Source of the DNA: DAIQNV01 sp038748775 | GTDB taxonomy: Bacteria; Planctomycetota; Phycisphaerae; Phycisphaerales; UBA1924 | Length of the DNA stretch: 64,000 nt | Direction: 5' to 3' | Assembly (NCBI GenBank): GCA_038748775.1 | Contig: JBCDIT010000003.1 | Span: 1 to 64,000, forward strand | Part shown: in pieces, positions 8,325 to 16,963 of the stretch | Numbering within the stretch: position 1 is the first letter of the stretch | Layout of the letters: each line of letters begins with the position of its first letter | Position numbers and translations under genes: made by a program | Notes under the pieces: model-generated | The model's database searches: none | Seen by the model: the letters and a program-made list of their open reading frames with translations, nothing else | Told to the model about the DNA's origin: nothing

Positions 8325-11300
8325 ATGCCTGATACGCAGCCCGAGCAGAAGGTGTTGACCAGCCCTGTGTCACGACAGACGCGAGCCCTCGCGCGGCTCC
8401 GGGCGTTGTTGATCGAGCGAGCGGACGAGGGCCAGTCGCTCGCGACCGACCACGAAACGGCGCTCGCCAACGCACAAGGCCGATTCGACACCGCCACCGA
8501 AACAGCGGAAGAGACCTGGAAAGCGGGCAAACAGAAGGCCGAAGCCGACGCGGCCGCGTCGCACGGCCAGGCGAAGACCGCCTTCGAGACCGAGGGCAGC
8601 GCCGAGGCGAGGCGGCACCGGGCCGAGAAGGCCCGCAAAGAAAGCTCGCTCGCCGACAGAGAGGAAACCGCCAACCAAGCGATGACCGACGCGGAGTCGA
8701 TCGCCGACTCGTCGTTCGAGCCGGCGCTCAAGGCCGAAGAGGACGCGCTCAAGCGGCTCAAGAACGACGTTCGGATGGTTCGAGAGTCGGTCGATCTCAT
8801 GGAAGGTGAAGCCCAACGCCTCGCAGGCCCGAGGGTCTCGATGCCGCCGATGGCACCGATGATCCTGGGTCAGACGGCGGACGGTGACCTCGCCCTTCCC
8901 TCTGAGTGGAGGGACCGCCAAGGCCCCCCGCCGCTCGAGGTCGCACATCAGAAACGCGACGAGGTCGAGAAGCTCGTCCGCAAGCTGGGGGGGATCACGC
9001 TCCACGCGGCGTTCCGCGCCGGGGCCCCGATCCTGCTCGCGTTCCTGGCGTTTCTCGTGGGATTCTTCGTAACCGCGATCCAGCTCAACTGGTCTCGGCT
9101 CGATATCCCGGCGGGCGTCGCCGTCGGCGGGGTCGTCGTCGTCCTCCTGCTGGCCTGGCCCCTCCGCATCCTCGCGTTCGCAGGGACCAAGCGCCGGCTG
9201 CGCCCCATCGCAGACGGACTCCGAGAAGTCAGGCACCTCTGCGACGTCTCCATCGCGATGGCTCAGAACGCGCGACGCGAGGCCGAGACACAGTTGCTCG
9301 ATGCCCGGGGCGCCGAGATCCAGGACGCCAGAGCGAGCGCGAGCGCAACACTCGACGCGATCCGCGCCGAACGCACACGGACGATCGGAGACCTCGACGC
9401 CCGCCACCAATCGGTCATGGATCAGCTCAAGGCCGCCCGACAAGTCGCGACCGAGCGAGCGGAGCAAGAGCGAGCGGTCGCGATCGAAGACGCGGAACGC
9501 GTTTACAACGAAGCAACACGCGAGGCCCGTGAGAAGCTCGAAGCCGAACGCGTCGAGATCGAGCGGGACAACGCCGAGGCGGTCCGCGCTCTCGCTGAGC
9601 GGTTCACGACCGAAGCGCGATCACTCGTCGCGGAGCTCTCGCAGATCACCGAGAACACGCGATCGGGTGCCGCCGCGTGGGACGACTCGTCGTGGTCGGT
9701 CTGGTCGCCGCCGCGCACCCCGGCCCAGGGCGTGCCGGTCGGCTGGGCGAAGGCAACGCTCAACGACCTGCCGAGCGGGCTGCCGACCGAACCCGAGGAA
9801 CGCGAAGGTCTCACCCACGCACTCGATATCCCCGCGCTCATCGGCTTCCCGGGCGACGCGTCGCTCCTCGTCGTCGCCGGCGATGCTCAGCGTGGCCGGG
9901 CGCTCGACACACTCCGTGACGCGGTCCTCAGGCTCTTGACCTCGATGCCACCGGGCAAAGTTCGTCTGACCATGTTCGACCCCGTCGGGCTCGGTCAGAG
10001 CTTCGCCGGCTTCATGAGGCTCAGCGACCACGACGAACGCCTTGTCACCAACCGGATCTGGACCGAGGCACGCCACCTCGAGCAGCGCCTTGCCGACCTG
10101 ACCGAACACATGGAAACGGTCATCCAGAAGTACCTGCGCAACGAGTTCGACTCGATCGAGGCGTACAACGACGCCGCGGGCGAGATCGCCGAGCCCTACC
10201 GCTTCCTCGTGATCGCCGACCTGCCCGAAGGACTGACCGAAGAAGCGGGCAGGCGGCTCGCGAGCGTGATCGAGAGCGGCCCGAGGTGCGGCGTCTACAC
10301 CCTGATCCACCTCGACCCCGACCGGTCGATCCCCGAGACCATCGAACGCGAAACGCTCGAGCGTGCCTCGTGCGTCGTGACGTTCGACGATGATGGGGTT
10401 GCCCGCGTCGCGGGCGACGCGTACGAAGGCCTCGCGTTCGATCTTGAGACCCCGCAGGCCGAGAGCGAATCGGCGAAGCTTCTCGATCAGGTCGGCCGCG
10501 AGGGTCTCGACGCCGGCCGCGTCGAGGTGCCCTTCCGCCTCCTCGGCCCGCAAGACGGCCGCCTCTGGTCGGAAAGCTGCGCCGACGAACTTCGCGTCCC
10601 ACTAGGCCGCGCCGGGGCAACACGCTTCCAGCAACTCGCGCTCGGCAAGGGAACGAGCCAGCACGTGCTCATCGCCGGCAAAACCGGTTCGGGCAAGTCG
10701 ACGCTGTTGCACGTGCTGATCGCCAACGCGGCCCGTTGGCTCAGTCCCGACGAACTCGAGCTCTATCTCGTCGACTTCAAGAAGGGTGTCGAGTTCAAGG
10801 CGTACGCCCAGGACCGCCTCCCTCACGCCAAGGTCGTAGCCGTCGAGAGCGACCGCGAATTCGGGCTCAGTGCGCTCAAGCGACTCGACGAAGAGCTCAA
10901 GCACCGAGGCGATCTTTTCCGTGACCTTGGGGCCCAGAGTATCGGCGCCGCGAGGGATCGCTTGGCCGAGCGGGGTGACACAACGCCGATGCCGCGGGTG
11001 TTGCTAATCATCGATGAGTTCCAGGAGTTCTTCACCGAGGACGACCAGATCGCCCAGGAGGCATCGCTGCTGCTCGACCGCCTGGTGAGACAGGGTCGCG
11101 CGTTCGGGATGCACGTCTTGCTGGGCAGCCAGACGCTCAGCGGCGCCTATTCGCTGGCGCGGAGCACCGTCGGGCAGATGGCGGTTCGCATCGCGCTCCA
11201 ATGCTCGGAAACCGACAGCTACCTGATCCTCAGCGAGGACAACGGCGCGGCCCGACTGCTCAACCGCCCGGGCGAGGCGATCTACAACGACGCGAACGGG

Positions 11301-12305
11301 CTTTCCGAGGGCAACAGCCCGTTCCAGATCGCGTGGCTCAGCGACGAGCAGCGCGACGAGACGCTCGACCGCGTGCTCGAGAAAGTCAAAGAAACCGGCT
11401 GGAAGCGCCGCGAGCCACAGATCGTCTTCGAGGGCAACGCGCCCGCCGGCCTCGAACGCAACTATCGACTCCTCGAAGCCCTCGAGACCCCGCTCGAGTC
11501 GGCGAGGGCGTCCTCGGCCTGGCTGGGCGAGCCGGTCGCTATTAAGGACCACACCGCGGCGGTCCTCCGCCGGCAGAGCGGGTCGAACGCATTGATCGTC
11601 GGTCAGCAGCCCGAGGTTGCCCGGGCGATGCTCGCCGCCGCCCTCGTCGGTCTCGTCGCCCAGCACGCCGGCGACGCGGAGGCGGAAATCACCGTCATCG
11701 ATACCACCCCTCCGGACGACCCGGAAGCCGAGGTCTTGTCCACTATTGCCCAGAAGCTCGCGAACGCATCCGGGCTCAACGTGCGGTGCGTCGGACCCAG
11801 ACACGCGGCAGACGTGATCACCTCGCTCGAGGACGAGCGGGCGTCGCGTGACGCGAGCGACCGCACCGACGCCCCGGCGCGGCACCTGCTTGTGAACGGA
11901 TTGCAACGCCTCAAAGCACTGCGCAAGGTCGAAGATGACTTCTCGTTCAGCTTCTCTGCCTCAGAGGAAGACGCCTCTGACGGAAAATCCACCGCCGACG
12001 CCTTCGGCGACCTGCTCCGCGAAGGGCCGGCTCTCGGGCTGTTTACCGTCGCCTGGTGCGACAGCGTGACCGGGCTCAACCGATCGCTCGACCGACGCGC
12101 GGTCACCGCCTTCGAGCAACGGGTCGCGATGCAGATGAGCGCCGCGGACAGCAGCACGCTGATCGACTCTGGAGCGGCGGCGAAACTGGGTCTCCACCGG
12201 GCCTTGCTCTACAACGAAGAACTCGGGACCTTGGAAAAATTCAGGCCCTACGCGGTCCCGGACGACGGATTCGTCGAGACGGTCGCCAACGCCCTGCGTC
12301 GCTGA
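8325..12305 (+). CDS. membrane-anchored FtsK/SpoIIIE-type ATPase with three ATPase modules (EccC-like)
   Basis: A 1326-residue protein. In order: an N-terminal coiled coil (about 10-165), two membrane segments (about 234-253 and 264-285), a second coiled coil (about 300-445), a degenerate ATPase-like module (about 520-700, with DPVGLGQSFAGFM), an intact FtsK/SpoIIIE ATPase with Walker A GKTGSGKST (785-793) and Walker B LLIIDE (Asp897-Glu898), and a C-terminal degenerate module (from about 1070, GQQPEVAR in place of Walker A). Three tandem modules behind two membrane helices is the EccC/EssC plan of type VII secretion ATPases, not that of DNA-translocating FtsK, whose gamma domain is not seen. 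The small WXG100-like genes upstream fit that role. The coiled-coil insertions are unusual. Confidence 0.85.
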   Translation: MPDTQPEQKVLTSPVSRQTRALARLRALLIERADEGQSLATDHETALANAQGRFDTATETAEETWKAGKQKAEADAAASHGQAKTAFETEGSAEARRHRAEKARKESSLADREETANQAMTDAESIADSSFEPALKAEEDALKRLKNDVRMVRESVDLMEGEAQRLAGPRVSMPPMAPMILGQTADGDLALPSEWRDRQGPPPLEVAHQKRDEVEKLVRKLGGITLHAAFRAGAPILLAFLAFLVGFFVTAIQLNWSRLDIPAGVAVGGVVVVLLLAWPLRILAFAGTKRRLRPIADGLREVRHLCDVSIAMAQNARREAETQLLDARGAEIQDARASASATLDAIRAERTRTIGDLDARHQSVMDQLKAARQVATERAEQERAVAIEDAERVYNEATREAREKLEAERVEIERDNAEAVRALAERFTTEARSLVAELSQITENTRSGAAAWDDSSWSVWSPPRTPAQGVPVGWAKATLNDLPSGLPTEPEEREGLTHALDIPALIGFPGDASLLVVAGDAQRGRALDTLRDAVLRLLTSMPPGKVRLTMFDPVGLGQSFAGFMRLSDHDERLVTNRIWTEARHLEQRLADLTEHMETVIQKYLRNEFDSIEAYNDAAGEIAEPYRFLVIADLPEGLTEEAGRRLASVIESGPRCGVYTLIHLDPDRSIPETIERETLERASCVVTFDDDGVARVAGDAYEGLAFDLETPQAESESAKLLDQVGREGLDAGRVEVPFRLLGPQDGRLWSESCADELRVPLGRAGATRFQQLALGKGTSQHVLIAGKTGSGKSTLLHVLIANAARWLSPDELELYLVDFKKGVEFKAYAQDRLPHAKVVAVESDREFGLSALKRLDEELKHRGDLFRDLGAQSIGAARDRLAERGDTTPMPRVLLIIDEFQEFFTEDDQIAQEASLLLDRLVRQGRAFGMHVLLGSQTLSGAYSLARSTVGQMAVRIALQCSETDSYLILSEDNGAARLLNRPGEAIYNDANGLSEGNSPFQIAWLSDEQRDETLDRVLEKVKETGWKRREPQIVFEGNAPAGLERNYRLLEALETPLESARASSAWLGEPVAIKDHTAAVLRRQSGSNALIVGQQPEVARAMLAAALVGLVAQHAGDAEAEITVIDTTPPDDPEAEVLSTIAQKLANASGLNVRCVGPRHAADVITSLEDERASRDASDRTDAPARHLLVNGLQRLKALRKVEDDFSFSFSASEEDASDGKSTADAFGDLLREGPALGLFTVAWCDSVTGLNRSLDRRAVTAFEQRVAMQMSAADSSTLIDSGAAAKLGLHRALLYNEELGTLEKFRPYAVPDDGFVETVANALRR

Positions 12306-12505
12306 CGGTTTGTGACGACCGAGAACCCCCGACCCAGAAGCGGTTTGCGAGCCTCCGCTGACGGATCGCCGCGCCGGGCATTGCCGGCCTCGGGGGGCGG
12401 GGTTAGGCTGCAGCAGAGGCGATGCGCTGCCCGCACAGGACGTGGGCGGCCCGCCCGGACACGCGTCGGACGTTGAAGAACCAACCCGGCCGGGGCACGA
12501 GGACC

Positions 12506-13549
12506 ATGGGCATGATGAAGTCACTCTCGCGTTTGTTCGGTGGCGGCAAATCGGGCAACAAGCCTGCGGAGCAGCCGAGCGGGAAGAGCACCCAAACCGA
12601 ATCGCCCAGGCACGAGGTGCCCAAGCCGAAGCGCCCCGTCGAGGTGTTGGTCGCCGATCAAGAACGCGAAGCGGCCGCCGAAGCCGGCGGGGCGATGTTC
12701 GATACCGAGGCCCCGCTCTCGGTCGAGCCCGTCCGCCACGAGCCGGGCACCGCGCCCGAACCGACCGATACCAGCCCGATCACCGACGACGTCTCGATCG
12801 AGCTCGACGAAGAGTCCGAAACGGTCACCATGACACCGGCCCACGACGAAGAGTTGGTCGCAGGGTCCGCGGTCGATGTCCATCGCGTTGAGGACGATGA
12901 CGACCTCGCGGATGACGACGTCTCCGACGCCCTCCCGGCGCTCAACACCCGCAAGGGCAAGGCGGAGATGCTCAACCAGCTCCGCAAGAACTACGACGAG
13001 GTCCTGGGCATCGTCCGCAAGGTCGACCAGCACCTCGACGACCAAGCAAGGCGGAGCGAGCGCATGCTCGAAATCGCCGAACGCACCGCCACCCACCTCG
13101 AGAAACTCGAGCACCTGGGCCCGATGAGCGAGCGGACCGCGCAGATGGCCGACGCGATGACCGAACTCGTCAAGGTCACCCAGAACGGCAACGACCAGGC
13201 CGCGTCGACCGGCGCCGACCTCATGAAGGCCGCGTCGGAACAACTCGAAGCCCAGCGGGCCCAGACCAGCACGCTCCGCGAGGTCAAAGACTCGGTCGAC
13301 CGCGTCGGCGAGGCCGACCGAGACATGGCCGACTCGATCAAGGGCTTCACCGACACGATCGGGGGCGTCAAGACCGCAACCAACGAGTTGGGCGTTGCCA
13401 TCACCTCGATGCGCGAAAACGACGCCGAACGTGAGCGCGAACTCGCCCAGATCGTCGCCAAGAGCCAGCGGTGGCTCATCGTGACCGTCGTCGTCGTCGG
13501 CGTTGTCGCGATCGGGGCGCTCGCCGCCGTGCTGATGGCCGCGTTCTGA
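12506..13549 (+). CDS. coiled-coil protein with C-terminal membrane anchor, linked to FtsK locus
   Basis: A 347-residue protein: a basic start, a long acidic, Pro-rich disordered part (about 10-150), a helical coiled-coil region (about 155-315) whose pattern recalls the cytoplasmic rods of chemoreceptor-like proteins, and a single C-terminal membrane helix (about 321-345) with almost nothing after it, so it should be tail-anchored with its bulk in the cytoplasm. The ATG at 12506 or the one at 12512 may be used; AGGA at 12500-12503 is better spaced for 12512. It lies 200 bases downstream of the FtsK-type gene, same strand. Possible structural partner of the ATPase; no family recognised. Confidence 0.75.
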   Translation: MGMMKSLSRLFGGGKSGNKPAEQPSGKSTQTESPRHEVPKPKRPVEVLVADQEREAAAEAGGAMFDTEAPLSVEPVRHEPGTAPEPTDTSPITDDVSIELDEESETVTMTPAHDEELVAGSAVDVHRVEDDDDLADDDVSDALPALNTRKGKAEMLNQLRKNYDEVLGIVRKVDQHLDDQARRSERMLEIAERTATHLEKLEHLGPMSERTAQMADAMTELVKVTQNGNDQAASTGADLMKAASEQLEAQRAQTSTLREVKDSVDRVGEADRDMADSIKGFTDTIGGVKTATNELGVAITSMRENDAERERELAQIVAKSQRWLIVTVVVVGVVAIGALAAVLMAAF

Positions 13550-13647
13550 GTCGGGTTTCTCACGTCTGACGCCCCCTCGCCTCCGGTCAAGCGTTGGGCT
13601 CCGCGCCCCCGCTTGCCAAGCCCCGTGCGCCCCACGATGATGGGGAC

Positions 13648-15237
13648 ATGATCACCCCCCGCCTTGCGTCGGTCCTCGCCGTCTTCGCCGCGTCCCCCCT
13701 TGTGCTGACGGGTTGTGAAACCGCTCACTCCGGATCCGCGATCCGCGGCTCGTTCGTCCTCGACGGCGATATCTCCGAGTGGCGCGAGTCCGCCGTCGCG
13801 ACCGCCGACGATCGATTCGTCTACCTCCGATTCGCCATAGAAGGCGACCCGACAACGCTCCAGAGCAACTCTGAGACGACCCGCATCGTGATCGACACCG
13901 ACAACGATCCGTCGACGGGGTACCAGTTTGTTGGAACGCCTGAGATCGGCACCCTGGGGATTGACCTCGAGGTGCATCTCAGCCCGAACGTCGACAGTCT
14001 CGATCCGGATTCGGCGAGCTGGTACCGCGAGCGCGCCACCGAACGCGACCAGCCGGTGCCCACGCTGGTCGGAGGCGTCGCGGTCCAACGGTTCGAGCCC
14101 GACGGCACCCGCCGCCACGCCTCGCACGCCGACATCGACTTCGCCCTCGCCCCCACGTACGCGAACCCATGGTTCGAGGCCCGGATAGGACGCCTCAGTT
14201 CTGCTCTCATCGGCTCGGGGCTCGATGCGGAGGGCACCGCGAAGGCGATGGTGCTCATCGAAGACGAGTCGCGCGACATCGTCGGCTACTCCGATCCGGT
14301 CGAGATCGCGCTGCCCAGCGCCGCGACCGGGCTCGGTCTCGCCCCGGACACCGTGCCCGCCCAGCAGGCGGGATCACTCCGAGTGCTCAGCTTCAACGTT
14401 CTCCGCGCCAAGCCGATGCGGGAACCCGAGCCGTTCGCCGGGCTCATCACCGCCCTCGCACCGGATGTCATCCTGTTCCAAGAGTTCAACGGACTCGACG
14501 CCGACGAACTCGCCGACTGGCTCGGAGAAAACGTCGGACGCCTCGAGGGCAAGCCGATCATCCCCGCCGGACCCGACGAACCGATGCGCCCCTGGTACAC
14601 CGTCGCGGAGCCCGAGGGCGGGGTCGCTATCGCCAGCGTGCACCCGATCACGCGCCCCTTCGACGACCCGGTCTCGCTCGTTGGTCCGAACGACGAAGAC
14701 CGCACGGCCCGCGCCATCTCCGCCCTGCTCGAAACGCCTTTCGGCGACGCCCTCGTCACCAGCGTTCACCTCAAGTGCTGCGGCTCGGCGGGGTCGCGCG
14801 AGGATGAAATCCGGATGCTCGAAGCCGAGGCGGTCCGCGACGCGATAAACGACGCGGCCCAACAAGCCTCGTCGATCACCGGCCGCTGGCCGTCGATCCG
14901 CGTGGTCGGAGGCGATATCAACCTCGTCGGCTCGCGTCCGCCGGTTGACGTGCTCGGCGAGGGGATCGACGCCGACGGAAGCGCGTTGAGCACGGCCGAG
15001 GCCCGTGTCCTGGGCGATCGCGCGTACTACACGTGGTCGGACCCGACCAGTTCGTTCAGCCCTGGCCGGCTCGACTGGATCCTCTACTCCGATTCGTCGC
15101 TCCGCGTCGACCGCTCGTTCGTGCTCGACCTTGGACGGCTTACCCGCGAGAGCGTCGAACGCTCGGGCCTCCGCCCGTCGGACACCGCCGCGAGCGACCA
15201 CCTGCCGCTCGTTGCCGATCTTGCGCCGCTGAGGTAA
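13648..15237 (+). CDS. endonuclease/exonuclease/phosphatase-family lipoprotein
   Basis: A 529-residue lipoprotein: signal peptide with lipobox LTGC (Cys22), then an N-terminal beta domain starting SFVLDGDISEW (about 30-210), of the type seen in carbohydrate-binding or sensor modules, then an endonuclease/exonuclease/phosphatase (EEP) domain from about residue 245 (LRVLSFNVLRAKP). EEP active-site blocks are visible: FNVL, LFQEF with the metal-binding Glu, TSVHLKCCGS, GGDINLVGS with the catalytic Asp-Asn, and the closing ASDHLPLVADL. Family members cleave phosphodiesters (DNA, RNA, phospholipid head groups). Surface location suggests use of external substrates; the exact one is unknown. The convergent rnc gene follows across a repeat element. 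Confidence 0.88.
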   Translation: MITPRLASVLAVFAASPLVLTGCETAHSGSAIRGSFVLDGDISEWRESAVATADDRFVYLRFAIEGDPTTLQSNSETTRIVIDTDNDPSTGYQFVGTPEIGTLGIDLEVHLSPNVDSLDPDSASWYRERATERDQPVPTLVGGVAVQRFEPDGTRRHASHADIDFALAPTYANPWFEARIGRLSSALIGSGLDAEGTAKAMVLIEDESRDIVGYSDPVEIALPSAATGLGLAPDTVPAQQAGSLRVLSFNVLRAKPMREPEPFAGLITALAPDVILFQEFNGLDADELADWLGENVGRLEGKPIIPAGPDEPMRPWYTVAEPEGGVAIASVHPITRPFDDPVSLVGPNDEDRTARAISALLETPFGDALVTSVHLKCCGSAGSREDEIRMLEAEAVRDAINDAAQQASSITGRWPSIRVVGGDINLVGSRPPVDVLGEGIDADGSALSTAEARVLGDRAYYTWSDPTSSFSPGRLDWILYSDSSLRVDRSFVLDLGRLTRESVERSGLRPSDTAASDHLPLVADLAPLR

Positions 15238-15242
15238 GCCGC

Positions 15243-15397
15243 TAGAGCAGGTTTGATCGCTCTGGAGCGTCGTCACTGAACGTGTAGCGCCACGAACTTA
15301 TTTTTCTCGACCGGAATCCCGCCGGATTGACTCCGGCGCGGGATCCGCAAGCGAGTATGCGGCCGGAGGCCACTACGGAGCGATCAAACACGCTCTA
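15243..15397 (-). repeat. family-1 palindromic element, full copy (copy 1)
   Basis: A 155-bp element that fills the whole space between two convergent genes. It has terminal inverted repeats of about 20 bp with two mismatches (TAGAGC..GTTTGATCGCTC). Inside are two hairpins, CCTCCGGCCG-type and CCGGAGTCAATCCGG. It reads in the forward sense on the minus strand. Its first three bases, TAG, are the stop codon of rnc, and its other end is 5 bases from the stop of the nuclease-like gene. Related copies are at 20417, about 48752, 53432 and 54488. Confidence 0.85.
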
Positions 15398-16225
15398 ACC
15401 CGTCTTCGTGACGAGCCGGAACTCGCCGTCCTCTCCGCGCTCGAGCACGCCCAATTCGGTCAGGGCGTTGAGCGCCGCCTGCTGCTCGGCCTGCTTCTTC
15501 GATTGGCCCCAACTGGCCGGATATAGCTCGCCCTCGAGTTCGACCGCCACCTTGAACGCCTTGGCATGGTCAGGGCCCTTCTCGTCGAGCACGCGGTACG
15601 TGGGCGGGCCGTCGAGGTACTGCTGGGCGTGCTGCTGGAGCACGCTCTTGAAGTTCTGCTGGTGCCCCGATCGCGCCGCCTGATCAATCAGCGGGTCGAG
15701 CAAACCCACAAGCCACTGCTTGCACACGTCATAGCCCTGGTCGAGATACAACGCCCCCGCCACCGACTCGAGCACCGCCGCCGCCAAACTCGAAGGCAGG
15801 CGGTCTTGCCCCTTCATGCCCTTGCCCAAAATCAGAAGGTCTTCGAGCCCGAGTTTGCTCGCCACACGGGCGCACGTCCGCCGGCTTACCGCCGCCGACT
15901 TGATCTTGGTCATCTCGCCTTCGAGCAAGTCCGGGAACTTCCGGTAGATCCGTTCGCAAACGACCGCCCCGAGAATCGCGTCACCCAAGAACTCGAGCCG
16001 CTCGTTCGAGTCAAGACGCGAGTCCGAGTGCGACGCATGCCTGAGCGCCAAAGACAGAAGCGAGCGGTCATCGAAGACCACGCCCAAGACCGACTCGGCC
16101 CGCGCGATCAACTCCTCGTCGTCGTACCCGTCGTCGTCATCGATCGGATCGGCGACCTCATCGGCGAGCGCCGCCTCGACCTGGTCCAACTCAAAATCGA
16201 CATCCGCCGATCGCGTGTCGTTCAT
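15395..16225 (-). CDS. rnc: ribonuclease III
   Basis: A 276-residue RNase III, the endonuclease that cuts double-stranded RNA in rRNA and mRNA maturation. An acidic extension of about 40 residues precedes the RIIID domain, which carries the signature NERLEFLGDAIL (Glu75, Asp82) and the second catalytic pair region AAVLESVAGALYLDQG. A C-terminal double-stranded-RNA-binding domain follows (TYRVLDEKGPDHAKAF then AAWGQSK-like KKQAEQQAALNAL). The ATG at 16225 is preceded by AGAGGA; the upstream in-frame ATG would add Cys/Arg-rich non-homologous residues. The stop codon TAG is the first triplet of a family-1 repeat, so the original 3' end of the gene may have been altered by the insertion. Confidence 0.95.
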   Translation of the reverse strand: MNDTRSADVDFELDQVEAALADEVADPIDDDDGYDDEELIARAESVLGVVFDDRSLLSLALRHASHSDSRLDSNERLEFLGDAILGAVVCERIYRKFPDLLEGEMTKIKSAAVSRRTCARVASKLGLEDLLILGKGMKGQDRLPSSLAAAVLESVAGALYLDQGYDVCKQWLVGLLDPLIDQAARSGHQQNFKSVLQQHAQQYLDGPPTYRVLDEKGPDHAKAFKVAVELEGELYPASWGQSKKQAEQQAALNALTELGVLERGEDGEFRLVTKTG

Positions 16226-16681
16226 CACGTCCTCTCGCACCGGTGGGCCGACGAAGCGAACGCAACGCCGACAGAAACACACACCGGCTTACCGCCGACC
16301 TCCGCAAGGAGAGCCGTCCGGCCCCGAAGGGCCCTACACGTCGCGAGAGCGCAACCGCTCGACCGCCGGCCGCTGGGGATCGCTCCGAGAACGCCAGACC
16401 CCATCGAAGCCGGAGGGCGAGCGACCGCGCGCCCTGTCGCGTTCCAGCCAGACGCCCCAGCGGAAACGCGACACAATCATCGTACCGATTCGCCGCCGAT
16501 TCCAAACCCAAACACGCACAACATCAACACTTGTCGTAACGCCCGAGAAGCAGATTGGTTGAAACAAATACCCAATCAAAATGCAAAAAACTGAAGGGTC
16601 GGCCATTTCTCGACGCCGAGACCATCTCGGGCTACCATCTCGACCCGGACGAACCCGGGCCAACCACGACGGAGATACCCC
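16226..16681. other. divergent intergenic region between rnc and rpmH
   Basis: About 455 bases between two divergent genes with no supportable protein gene; the open frames here are GC-driven shadows. The half near rpmH (about 16480-16600) is strikingly AT-rich for this genome (runs such as CAAAATGCAAAAAACTG) and most likely holds the promoter of rpmH. No RNA gene was recognised. Confidence 0.5.
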
Positions 16682-16816
16682 GTGCATTACCCGCGCCGCA
16701 CCAGCAAGATCAAGAAGATCCGCAAGTCGGGCTTCCGTGCTCGCATGAAGACCAGCTCGGGACGCAAGATCCTGAACGGCCGGCGGCGCATCGGCCGCAA
16801 GCTCACCTCGATCTGA
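16682..16816 (+). CDS. rpmH: 50S ribosomal protein bL34
   Basis: A 44-residue, highly basic protein starting with GTG at 16682, preceded by GGAG. The stretch GFRARM followed by GRKILNGRRRIGRK is the diagnostic core of bL34 (family core GFRARM-T--GR-VL--RR-KGR), and the length equals that of bL34 in other bacteria. bL34 is a small component of the large ribosomal subunit. In most bacteria rpmH is followed by rnpA and lies near dnaA or the origin; here a terminator follows at once and the next gene is an OPT transporter, so the usual neighbourhood is not present. The gene is short and easily missed. Confidence 0.93.
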   Translation: MHYPRRTSKIKKIRKSGFRARMKTSSGRKILNGRRRIGRKLTSI

Positions 16817-16851
16817 TCTCCGGATCGATACCACGAACACCGCCGATTGAC

Positions 16852-16880
16852 CAACGCCCGCCTCGCGCGGGCGTTGTTGT
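16852..16880 (+). terminator. Rho-independent terminator after rpmH
   Basis: A perfect 10-bp stem (16852-16861 with 16867-16876, CAACGCCCGC/GCGGGCGTTG) with a 5-base loop is followed by TTGTTGT. It lies 36 bases after the rpmH stop codon and should end that transcript. Confidence 0.75.
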
Positions 16881-16963
16881 GCGCACACCGCATCTCCCGA
16901 TAGGCTCGGGTACGTCAGCCCGGACAGGGCGGACCGCAACGACCGAGCCACGAGGAGGCACTT

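Noticed and set aside
15566..16594. Plus-strand frame opposite rnc
   Set aside because: Antisense to a certain rnc gene and without protein-like features.
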